Below the pieces are notes generated by a model, which saw nothing but the letters and a program-made list of their open reading frames with translations, was not told the origin of the DNA and did not search any database. DNA of 64,000 nt, from positions 424,193 to 488,192 of the forward strand of contig JAEVLN010000016.1 of the NCBI GenBank assembly GCA_018350325.1, given 5' to 3'. This DNA comes from Globodera rostochiensis (Eukaryota; Nematoda; Chromadorea; Rhabditida; Heteroderidae). Positions 1-9,736 of the stretch are shown piece by piece; within the stretch, counting starts at the first letter, position 1, and every line of letters starts with the position of its first letter. The position numbers and the translations under genes are program-made.

Positions 1-95
1 CGACACTTGCGGGCCAGACATTTGCGGCCTCAGCCAAAATAGGACATTTGCGGCCGACATTTCGCCAAAATTCACAAACTTAATTAGTAAGTCCA
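1..95. mobile_element. Truncated end of a bow-tie element (family A)
   Basis: The window opens inside an array of the motif CAGACATTTGCGGCC, followed by the 'GACATTTCGCCAA' inner boundary seen in the two complete copies at 1450-2418 and 49569-50117. Only one end is visible, so it is a fragment cut by the window edge. Confidence 0.7.
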
Positions 96-375
96 TAATT
101 GTTTTCACATTATGTCTCAGTAAAGCTCTTCGTTTCGATTAGTATCATTATCGTATCGCAAAATCAAGCTTTAACAAAGTTTCTTGCGTTTTTCACTTAG
201 ACCTCTTGTCAGATCAAGCTTGTAAGACCTGATTCTGTTTTTCTAGTATTTTTGAATTATTTGAAATACTTAAATGCCATCCCTCATTGCATTATTAGTC
301 CTATGTAGGTTTAAAATGGTTGAGTTATGCATATTCCAATCATAGTGTAAAGCAAGAGTCAAGGAATAATACAGT
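96..375. other. Intergenic, no gene seen
   Basis: AT-rich sequence without an open frame, RNA gene or clear repeat that I can support. Confidence 0.5.
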
Positions 376-1217
376 GTGTAACAAAAGTATAAGGCCACCC
401 TAACTTATACTGAATTTGCCGAGCTGAAATTTTTACCTGTTGTGGCGTTTGCAGAAAATTTTTTTTTAGAATTTTTTTTCCAAAATCGGGGTGTAACAAA
501 AGTATAAGGCCACCTTTTTTAAAGACTAGGACTTTTTTTATAGGCATTTCAAAATTCCGAAAAAATTCATGTAAGCATAACTTTTAAGACTGATCAAAAA
601 AGATAATTGCACCAACTTGATCAAACACCTCCTTCATGGAGATCCGAAAACCCCAAAATGCACTGAAAACGGTTGGTAAATTTACGGGAAAAATCCGAGG
701 GCATGAAAATGTTTTGTGGGGGAAACGAGTATGCCGACCAGATAGCCAACAAAATTCTCTACAAAACCCAACAAACAGCTAAGCTCTGCGCCCTTTCTCC
801 GCGGAGGCGCGTCTGGTTAAATTTCGTATGCTGAAAAAAATGCCCCTTTCCTTCAGTAAATCGCGTAAAATTTGTCACCCTTTATTTACCAAGACGCGCC
901 TCCTCGGAGAAGGGGCGCAGAGCTTAGCGGTTTGTTGAGTTTTGTAGAGAATTTTGTTGGCTATCTGGCCAGCATACTGGTTTCCCCCACAAAACATTTT
1001 CATGCCCTCAGCCCGTAAATTTACCCCGTTTTCAGTGCATTTTTGGGTTTTCAGATCTCCATGAAGGAGGTGTTTGATCAAGTTGGTGCAATTATCTTTT
1101 TTGATCAGTCTTAAAGGTTATGCTTACATGAATTTTTTCGGAATTTTGAAATGCCTATAAAAAAAGTTCAGTCTTTAAAAAAGGTGGCCTTATACTTTTG
1201 TTACACCCCGATTTTGG
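376..1217. repeat. Large foldback (inverted-repeat) element
   Basis: Arms of about 330 bp (roughly 488-815 and 890-1217) are reverse complements of each other with a spacer of about 75 bp. The outermost block, starting GTGTAACAAAAGTATAAGG, occurs at about 376, again at about 490, and inverted near 1181-1207, so the left end has a partial direct duplication. No transposase frame is present. It looks like a non-autonomous foldback element. Confidence 0.8.
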
Positions 1218-1449
1218 AAAAAAATTTCTAAAAAAAAATTTCAGCTCCTCGTCTTTCGAATGGCGTTTTTGGGAGTTTTTTCACACTGAATTTTTTTAAA
1301 TGAATTAAACCGTTTGGTTTTAAAAAAAATAATACTTCTCGTTTAGAGCTTTCAAATAATATCTTGTTTGTTCGATTTGGTTGAGTTTAAAACCTGAAAT
1401 AAGTCTTGTGTATCCGTTTTTGAAAAATTAAAAAGAACACTGCCGAAAC

Positions 1450-2418
1450 GGTTACCCGACATTTGCACCCCAGACATTTGCGGCTCAGACATTTGCGGCC
1501 CAGACATTTGCGGCCACAGCCAAAATCAGACATTTGCGGCTGGACACTTGCGGTCAGACATTTGCACCCCAGACATTTGCGGCCAAAATGTGAAGAGATT
1601 TTATATCCCTTTTTCAGACATTTGCGGCCCGACTTTTGCGGCTCCAGCCAAAATAAGACATTTGCGGCTCAACATTTCGCCAATTTCCAATATTTTTAAA
1701 TACCAAATCAACTAAATTCAAATTTATGCACTTGCCTTGCTCAAGGCCCAACAAAAGCTTTGCTCTCTGACATCTCCAATCTTGAATTCTTAGTCAGGGA
1801 GTAGATATTGTAATGCATTTAGACTAGAGTGCGTCAAAATCGCATTTGCGGGATCCCGCGCGGGATTAATATTACCAAAAAACAAAACACTTTTCCCACT
1901 GGACCAAATCGTTAGTATCATTTAAAAGCTCCTATTTATACAAGACTAATTGCAACTAGAATAGGCCGGGACCAGGATTTTTGGGAGCATGAAAGCCGGG
2001 ATCGGGATTTCAACGTTTCAAAGACCGGGTCGGGATTAACAGGACTTTTCAACTGGTCATTTCAAAATCCCGGTATCTACTTGACACGAAATGCATAAAT
2101 TTGACTTTAGTTGATTTGGTTTTTTTAAATATAAAAATTGAATAAATTGAATTTAGTTGATTTGGTATTTAAAAATATTTGAAATTTTCGAAATGTTGAG
2201 CCGGAAATGTCTTATTTTGGCTGGAGCCGCAAAAGTCGGGCCGCAAATGTCTGAAAAAGGGATATAAAATCTCTTCACATTTTGGCCGCAAATGTCTGGG
2301 GTGCAAATGTCTGACCGCAAGTGTCCAGCCGCAAATGTCTGATTTTGGCTGTGGCCGCAAATGTCTGGGCCGCAAATGTCTGAGCCGCAAATGTCTGGGG
2401 TGCAAATGTCGGGACACG
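1450..2418. mobile_element. Bow-tie element family A, complete copy, 969 bp
   Basis: Both ends are arrays of CAGACATTTGCGGCC-type units pointing inward (about 1460-1690 and 2190-2410). The outer termini are GGTTACCCGACATTTGC on the left and, as reverse complement, CGTGTCCCGACATTTGC on the right. The element is flanked by the 8-bp direct repeat GCCGAAAC at 1442-1449 and 2419-2426. The interior contains CCGGGATCGGGATT-like repeats and no coding frame. An 8-bp duplication with subterminal repeats is what hAT-superfamily elements produce; family assignment is inference because no transposase is present. Confidence 0.85.
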
Positions 2419-2426
2419 GCCGAAAC

Positions 2427-2924
2427 GTCCTCTGCCAAATCCAATTTTTTTTGAAAAATTTTCCGAAATCTTAATTTTGCGAAAAATTTTGGTGATCCCA
2501 AATTTTTTCCGACGCATCTGTCGGGCTCTCCTTCCTAGAAGATGCAAGATGTTCTTGAAAAAGGACGGATTCTAATGGTGAAGTTGAAGAGTTAAAAATT
2601 TGAATTTTTTATTGTTGCGTTTTATGACTTTTTTGCATATTGGTTCAAAAAAAAATTTGCGAAAAAATATCGCGATATATCGGGGTTTTTTCGATACCGA
2701 TATTTTATCGAAATATCGTATCGAGGCCTTTACCGAGCACTAATCTAATTATTACTGTGGTTATGATTCAAACCATAGGAGAGACCCTTTTCGGTTTTCG
2801 AAATTGTATCTTATCAGGGAGGCGCGCTAACAAAACACCAGCCACGAAACACCGACTAAATCAAAAAACGACGAAATACCGAAAAAAATAAAATTTTTTA
2901 AAGGTCGATAAAAAGTTTTAAAGC
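2427..2924. other. Intergenic, no gene seen
   Basis: AT-rich; contains a run of palindromic TATCG-type words near 2665-2725 (for example ATATCGCGATAT). No gene is supported. Confidence 0.5.
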
Positions 2925-3090
2925 CGGATAAAATAATGAAAGGCCGTGTAGCGGCCCGTCAACAGCGAGCATGCGATGACGGAGCATGTAGTGGGGCGAG
3001 ACGGAGGGCGGAGGAAGAAGTCTGACGAGCGCCACTGGGGGGCGAGCGCGCGGAGACCCGCGCGCGGACTTCTTCCGGAGCCCGGATATT
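2925..3090. repeat. GC-rich dispersed repeat, copy 1
   Basis: A GC-rich block (GGCCGTGTAGCGGCCCG through to the CTTCTTCCGGAGCCCGG end) is shared almost base for base with 40245-40425, including the GCGCGCGG-rich core. Its base composition contrasts sharply with the AT-rich surroundings. Function unknown. Confidence 0.75.
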
Positions 3091-4801
3091 GCTCTACATC
3101 ATTTTAAAGCCCAGAAAAAATGCTACAAAAAAGCCCCTGAACACTTTGGCTTACAATGCTTCTTTGTTTGTTATTGAACAAAAAAATTTTGTTGTCGCTT
3201 TACTTTTGGCGACCACTGTGTTTTGAATTTTCCATTTGAAAAAATCGGTGGCATTTTATTAAGTAACTACTCAACTGCCCTCCTCCCCTAATCATTCCTT
3301 TGAAGTTGCCGCCAATAAAAGCGCGTAAAACATCCAAACTAAACTAAACGACTTAAACCCCGAACCTCCACTGCGGATTCCTCTACTCCTCTCCTCTCTC
3401 TGACCATCGGTTCAAAAATTCGCATAACATTCGCCCTCCCCCGTCCCTCCTCCTCCTCCCCCACTCTTCTCGTGTTATTCTCCCCCCTCCCCCGCCATTC
3501 CATCCGTGCGAATTCGCCATTTGGCGGACGCGACGGCGTCAATCAGCAGCAGCAGGGGGGGGGGGCGGCGACATCAAAGGGACCCAAAATAATCTTCAAT
3601 CCACCCTCCACCCCAACCTCTCCCACCGTCCGTCCCCCTCAACACATTTTGCTCTTCTTGCATCCCTTTCTTTCCTCTCAAGAAGCGCTCGCTTTTTGCT
3701 TGCCGCCACCGAATTAATATGACAAACGTCCCTCGAAGGGACAAAGGGGGGGATGCGGGGGGCGGGGGCCTGATTCCTTCCCCCGTCCATCCTCTGATCT
3801 TCTTCAAGTTACCGCCCTTCCATTATCCCTCCTAATTCCGCTACTATCCATCGCATTCATTTGCCTTCCATTTCTGCCTTCTTTTCTCGGTCATCTTTTT
3901 CGCATCCCCTCTTCAGTTTGTTTTTCTGTGTTATTCGTACACGTTAAACATTTTTGCTGAACTTCAACCTTTGCCATAAGTCACGCAATTACTCCTCCCC
4001 CTACCAAACAAAAGCCGCTAGTCCTTAATTGCAATGATTACACCGGTCTCAATCTCCCAAAACCTAAGTTTTGTTTTGTTTGCCATATGTATGTTTCTCC
4101 ACAATGGCTTCTCCTTCCCCCCCCCACGCACCCCTCTTTGTCCCCTTTCCACCGGTCGGAGCTCCTTTAAATTCCTCCGTTCCTCCTTTTTCTTTCTTCG
4201 CTCCCATCCATCGGATGACAAATCAGTGAGGCAGATAACCGCTGGGAGTTGTGATCCCCCCCCCCCCGTCCCCTCCCCTCCCCTCCCCCTCTTTCCCCTC
4301 CCCTTCCCTCCCCCCCTTTCCCCTCCCCTTCCCTCCTATGCCACCGCTGCTCGACGGCTGGTTGTCCCCACTTGCTTGCTGCGTTATCGCTCTCCAAAAC
4401 GGCGGGACGGGACATTAACCGTCTTCTTTGATTCTTCCGCCAATCCGTCATCCGTCGTCGGTGGCGATTATTGCCCTCCGCGCCTACACCCTTTGTCGGC
4501 CGCTTTCTTTTCATTGCTTTGCCCGTCCGCTCTCTTTGTCGGTAGTTCATTCCTCCGTTTCTCTTTGTCGGCATTTGTCTGCCTGTCTGTCCAAGCTTTG
4601 TCGCCCTTTCTCTTCACCTCTATCCCTCCTTTTCTCTCTCTGTCCATTCTCTCTATTTCCTTTTCTTTTCCCTCCCTCCCGCACATCTCTTTTTCCCTGC
4701 TCTCCCTCTCATTTCACCGTTGTCCTTAAATTTCCCCGCCCCATTTTTCGCCACCAACAATTGGGAAAGCAGTGGCGGTTGAAAAGGGAAGGGAAGAATG
4801 A
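3091..4801. other. Upstream region of axin; pyrimidine-rich, no supported gene
   Basis: C/T-rich on the plus strand from about 3400, with long C runs near 4257-4330. Open frames here are low-complexity Ser/Pro/Phe/Leu strings and are not accepted as genes. The region may hold the axin promoter or 5' untranslated exons, which I cannot define. Confidence 0.4.
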
Positions 4802-5790
4802 ATGAGGGAGGGGGAGAGGAGGGGAGGGGGAAATGGGGGAGAGGAGGGAAGGGGAGAGGAGGGGAGGGGAGGGAGGGGAAGAGGGAGAGAAGTGGGTGAG
4901 GAGTGGGAAGGAGGGGGAGGGAGGGGGAGAGAAGTGGGAGAGAAGTGGGAGAGGAGTGGGAGAGGAGGGGGAGAGGGGGTGGGGAGGGAGGGGGAGAGAA
5001 GTGCGAGAGGAGGGGAGGGGAGGGAGGGGGAGAGAAGTGGGAGAGGAGGGGGGGAGGGAGGGGGAGAGAAGTGGGAGAGGAGTGGGAGAGGAGGGGGAGA
5101 GGGGGGGGAGGGAGGGGGAGAGAAGTGCGAGAGGAGTGAGAGAGGGGGGGGGAGGGAGGGGGAGAGAAGTGGGAGAGGAGGGGGGGAGGGAGGGGGAGAG
5201 AAGTGGGAGAGAAGTGGGAGAGGAGTGGGAGAGGAGGGGGAGAGGGGGGGGGAGGGAGGGGGAGAGAAGTGCGAGAGGAGTGAGAGAGGGGGGGGGGAGG
5301 GAGGGGGAGAGAAGTGGGAGAGGAGTGAGAGAGGGGGGGGGAGGGAGGGGGGAGAGGAGTGGGAGAGGAGGGGGAGAGGGGGGGGGAGGGAGGGGGAGAG
5401 AAGTGGGAGAGGAGTGGGAGAGGAGGGGGAGAGGGGGGGGGAGGGGGAGAGAAGTGGGAGAGGAGGGGGAGGGGAGGGAGGGGGAGAGAAGTGGGAGAGG
5501 AGTGGGAGAGGAGGGGGAGAGGGGGGGGGAGGGGGAGAGAAGTGGGAGAGGAGGGGGAGGGGAGGGAGGGGGAGAGAAGTGCGAGAGGAGTGAGAGAGGG
5601 GGGGGAGGGAGGGGGGAGAGGAGCGGGAGAGGAGGGGGAGAGGGGGGGGGGGAGGGAGGGGGAGAGAAGTGGGAGAGGAGTGGGAGAGGAGGGGGAGAGG
5701 GGGGGGGAGGGGGAGAGAAGTGGGAGAGGAGGGGGAGGGGAGGGAGGGGGAGAGGAGTGGGAGGGGAGGGGGAGAGGAGTTGGCAATAAC
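4802..5790. repeat. 1-kb polypurine minisatellite
   Basis: The plus strand is almost pure G and A for nearly 1 kb, made of variable units such as GGGAGAGAAGTGGGAGAGG and GGGAGGGAGGGGGAGAG. It ends about 180 bp before the axin start codon. Long frames on both strands (Gly/Glu/Arg on plus, Pro/Ser/Leu on minus) are composition artefacts. Confidence 0.95.
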
Positions 5791-5954
5791 ATCCACCAAT
5801 CCATCGCATTCCTCCTTCTCCTCGCCATTCATTCATCCCTATAGAGGGGGGAGGGGGCATGACAGTGCCCTGAGGACATGACCCTCTCTGCTGGGCACTT
5901 CTCCCTCTCATCAGTGACGAGATTCTCGAGTTTTTATCTGCAATGTAATAAATT

Positions 5955-5967
5955 ATATTTGCAGAAA
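5955..5967 (+). promoter_or_regulatory. Possible spliced-leader (trans-splice) acceptor before axin
   Basis: TATATTTGCAG ends only three bases before the axin ATG at 5968. A 3' splice consensus this close to a start, with no need for a cis donor, is typical of nematode spliced-leader addition. No cDNA evidence is available here. Confidence 0.45.
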
Positions 5968-8900
5968 ATGGATGCCGAAGAAATTGAGAGTAACCGTCGG
6001 AAGAATTGGGCTGTTCGACTGGAGGACGTGCTCAATGACTTCGATGCTCTTCAGGTGGGACAGAGCTGAACGAACTAACCCACTCCCCTCCAGTTAGGAT
6101 TTAGCTTTCATTAGCACAGCCGCGCCATTTCAATTAGTATTTAGCATTTATTAGCACATTGCAGAGGGGGGGGGGGTGTGTGGTGAAGAGACGGCTAATT
6201 TATAACACTTCCAGTGCTTCCAATCCTGGCTGGGAGTGGACGATGACAGCAGTGAGCACCCTGTGCGGCTTCACTTTGCAATCATTGCCTTTCGCGAAAT
6301 GAGCGCCAGGGGCGACGCACGGTCCTTCCAATTGGCCAGGGAGATCTTCTGCAAGTTTTTGCGACTGCGCGTTGGCCTCTGCGACTTCATCGATGCGCCC
6401 ATTCGCGAGCGCATTGGACTGCGTCTGAAGAATCAGCTGATTGACGATGACCTTTTCGACGAGTGCCAGACCCCGCTGAACACCTTTCTGCGGAAACAGC
6501 ACACCCTATTCGGTAGGTTAGCAACATTTTTTGTCTTTTAGCGTTGAGCGTCTTGATTTGGGCTTCAGTAACTCTCTGCTGCAAAAATAGTCAGTGAACT
6601 TTTAACCTACCTAAGAATTGTCCCGGGCCACAAACATTTGTTTTTCTCCCTGCCCTTTATGCCTTCCTCGCTTTCACTTTGTTCGCATTCAGTCCAGTCT
6701 CAAGACTTCCTCGACCTCTTCAACGAGTTCTACCACCTCAACCAGCAGCAGCCGTCCACCTCCGACGACCACGCACTCCGTCCTTCGTCCTCTTCTGGAG
6801 CCAATTGGCCACAATCGCTCATCAGAAGGAGCAGAAGACGGGACAACAACAGCGGTGATACCGCCAGCAAGGCGCAGCCTCTGACTGCAGATTCATTGTT
6901 ACGCTCTCAACGGGAGCGTGAGGCAATTATTCCGGCGGGAGGAGCAGGGTGAGTTGATTCCTGAGACTTGGACTTTGCTGCGAGACTTGGGAGGTCACTT
7001 GACTTCGAGTCACAGTAAGTATTCGATGATTTAATGGGTTTCAGGCTGTTCAAGCCGGTCACCAAGTTCCCCTATGTTGGGCAGGCCCATGCCAGTAAGA
7101 AGGACTCCGCGGTGTCCTCGTCCTTTTCCAGTGAAGCCAATCGACGAGTGGTCCCCGGGGGGGCCGTCGTCGTTGGCGGCGGAAGTCATTCGATGCGGCA
7201 ACTGCGCGAAAGCCAACGACGAGCGAACCAACAGAAGACGCACTTACTCAACGCATTTCCGGTCCTTCAATAATTATAAATTGGAATTTTCATCCGCTTT
7301 CACGGAGAATTCAGACGGTATTTTCGAAATCGTGCTTTAGATGCCAGAACTCGCTTCTGTTTTGAGAGAAACTAACTCTGGAATGCCGCCTAACCGTCAC
7401 GAAACGGTGCAAGGGAGGCGTGAGTTTGCGGAAAAGCTGGCACAAAAGCTTCGTCACGTGGAGCTACAACTCCAGCACGAAGAATCCGTTAATCGGCAGA
7501 TCGACCGGATCAATTCGGCACGACAAAAGGGTACAAAGACATCGACACGGGAACTGATCATTACCGGTGTGGCAACGGATTCGCTGCTACTGGACGATAC
7601 TGCGGCGGATGATGCGGACGATGACGTGGAAAACTACTTCAAACGGCGTATGATGGATTCGTCATCCGCCAACTCGGCCCAACAGTCTCCGCCATTAATT
7701 CTCCATTCGCAGAGGACCCACCGAAAGTCGGGCAGGTCTTGCTCCCCTACAACGGAGGACATCAGACCGTTCACGCCTCAACAGCAGAAACAGCAATCAC
7801 AACAAATCGGAGGGACTTTGATGTCTTCTGATCACATGGCAATGAGTCAGTCTTGCTACCAGCCATCCTTTGAACGGCATTTCGACTTGCAGATCAATCC
7901 CTCTCTAAATGTGGCCCAAATGGGTCAGTTGATACCCAGGCTTTAACATGCCCGCAAACTGTGACTGTGCCGGCCTTACTTTAGTCATTAGTTTCTGAAT
8001 GCACTTTTTAGTCCATGATGTGCACCACTCTCAACTTGCTCAGCGTCCCCACTTTCCTTCGGCCTCAACTGGGCAGCCCTTCCCCGCCTTCTTCCAAGCG
8101 CCGTCCTCTTCCTCGCCCCACCAGCCCTCTCCTCATCTACATCTTCATCATGCCGTCAGGCCACCTCCCTCCTCTTCCGCACTCAGCCAATCTGTCCATC
8201 TGTCGGGTTCATCGGCCATTCCGGCACCGACATTATCCAAACAGCCGTCCTCATTCAACCCGATGAAGCAGCTGATGAGGCAAGTGCAAGTCATGAGAAG
8301 CTTTCTGGAGGAATTCCCCGGGGATTTAATAGACGAAATGTTAGGACGTACTTTCGACTGAGGGTCCATATCGGTCCCTGGGGAAGATCTGAAGATGACC
8401 ACTCAATTTATGCGATCTTCAGTGTCTATTGTGACAATGACGGGGACACTTCGGGGATCGGCTCCATGACCACGACCCATTCGGGCAATTCTGCACCCGG
8501 AGGCAACGACAAACAAAGAGCAGCGATGTTCCGGAGAGCACGGGAATTGTCCTCAGGGGGCGGAAGCGAAAGGAATGCCCATCATCAGCAGGGATTGTTT
8601 CGAGGAGGGAGAAGGGATCAACAGCAGCCAAACGATGGAGAACTCATCACGTATCTTTTTATGTAGGGTTAAAAGTGAACGGAATGGGAAACCACCGCCC
8701 CTCCCTCCCCCCCCCAGGGCCTTTTGAAGTCAGAGCGGGCGGAAGGACGAATTCGGCTTCTCAACCCCCCCCCCCCAAGGCCTTTTGAAGTCAGAGCGGG
8801 CGGGCGGACGAATTCGGCTTCTCAACCCCCCCCCCCCCAAAGGCCCCCCAGGGCCTTTTGAAGTCAGAGCGGGCGGGAGGACGACTTCGGCTTCTCAGTC

Positions 8901-9355
8901 TCATTATGAGGTGGAGAGAATGTTCTGGGAGTTGGAATAATTCCCAACCGCTTTCAATTATTCAGTCGACCAACCCATCACAATGCATTCGGTCGACAGC
9001 ATGCGCAACAACTTTCTTCTCCCTCCTCCTCCAAAATGGCCATTTGTTATCGCGACATTTCCGGCGACGGAGTCCCCGTGGTTGCCCATGTGCCACAGCG
9101 GCCGCTTACCTTCCGCGAGTTCCGTCATTATTTGTCCATCTCGTCAAAGGATCGTCGACAGTGAGTGCTTTCCTTCCCAACCAATCGAAGTTTCGACCAG
9201 TCCACTGATATTTCAGATTCTTCTTCAAAAGCACCTGCGAAGACGGGTCCGCCCCTTACCAGTTGTTGCTGATCAGCGACGATGTTACATTTCTGCCCGT
9301 ATTTGAAGGCAAAGTATCGGCCGAATGTCATGCACCGCTGTCCGATTCCGATTGA
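5968..9355 (+). CDS. pry-1: Axin-like Wnt pathway scaffold (RGS + DIX domains)
   Basis: Axin scaffolds GSK3, CK1 and APC to destroy beta-catenin in the cytoplasm. The first exon is 5968-6054 and the second starts at 6215. Residues from about 30 form an RGS-like domain ([47 protein letters not shown]). The middle is a long Ser/Gln/Pro-rich linker with a FAEKLAQKL segment near 7425-7450. The last two exons (8966-9160 and 9217-9355) encode a DIX domain: [49 protein letters not shown] and a VFEGK end. RGS at the N-terminus plus DIX at the C-terminus is diagnostic of axin. I cannot tell whether it corresponds to pry-1 or axl-1 of C. elegans. Internal exon borders between about 7250 and 8960 are uncertain, partly because a polypyrimidine repeat at 8711-8900 duplicates a splice acceptor. 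Confidence 0.9.
8711..8900 (+). repeat. Triplicated module with splice acceptor inside axin
   Basis: Three tandem copies of a 61-72 bp block, each with a long C run, AG, then CCTTTTGAAGTCAGAGCGG and CTTCGGCTTCTCA. The CCTTTT word starts at 8720, 8781 and 8853. Each copy holds a plausible polypyrimidine-AG acceptor followed by open frame. The spacings (61 and 72 bp) mean the copies are not all in the same frame. Confidence 0.75.
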
Positions 9356-9736
9356 CCAGACTATTTTTTTGAGGCGTTAATTTATACTCATTAACAATAT
9401 GCGATAAATTTATCCATAATTATTGATTATTTCTTACAGTTACGTCATTGGGTGCCGTCAGGCAGGGACGTATTTTGTGGGGGGGGGGGGGTACACAAGG
9501 GCTCGCTGTGTCCCCCCCAAATGGGAAAAACATGAGAAAAAAAGCTTTAAAATTAGCATGATTATGCGTAGTAATTTTACCCAAAGTATATGAGGATGTT
9601 GTTTTAAAGGCAAGCAACCCGTTTGATCCCGTGGAAAACGTTTTGCTTAGCAGCTTTATCCCTCTTGATCAATATTATTTAATAGGCTTCCCCTATTACT
9701 CGGATTTATGCTTTTGAATTGTGTGTCCCTCGGTAA
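9356..9736. other. Convergent intergenic spacer
   Basis: This separates axin (plus) from the four-pass membrane protein (minus). It contains a G run near 9478-9491. No gene is seen. Confidence 0.5.

Noticed and set aside
1463..2547. Frames encoding RHLRPRHLRP-type repeats on both strands
   Set aside because: They are translations of the terminal motif arrays of the family A element.
4034..4729. 231-codon plus-strand frame with Ser/Phe/Leu/Pro
   Set aside because: Pyrimidine-rich composition artefact without splice or domain support.
4802..5844. Plus-strand frames rich in Gly, Glu and Arg
   Set aside because: Same low-complexity tract; open in several frames at once.
4653..5911. Three overlapping minus-strand frames of 368-400 codons rich in Pro, Ser and Leu
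   Set aside because: They are the complement of the polypurine minisatellite; all three frames are open because the repeat lacks T and C on one strand. No domain and no codon structure.
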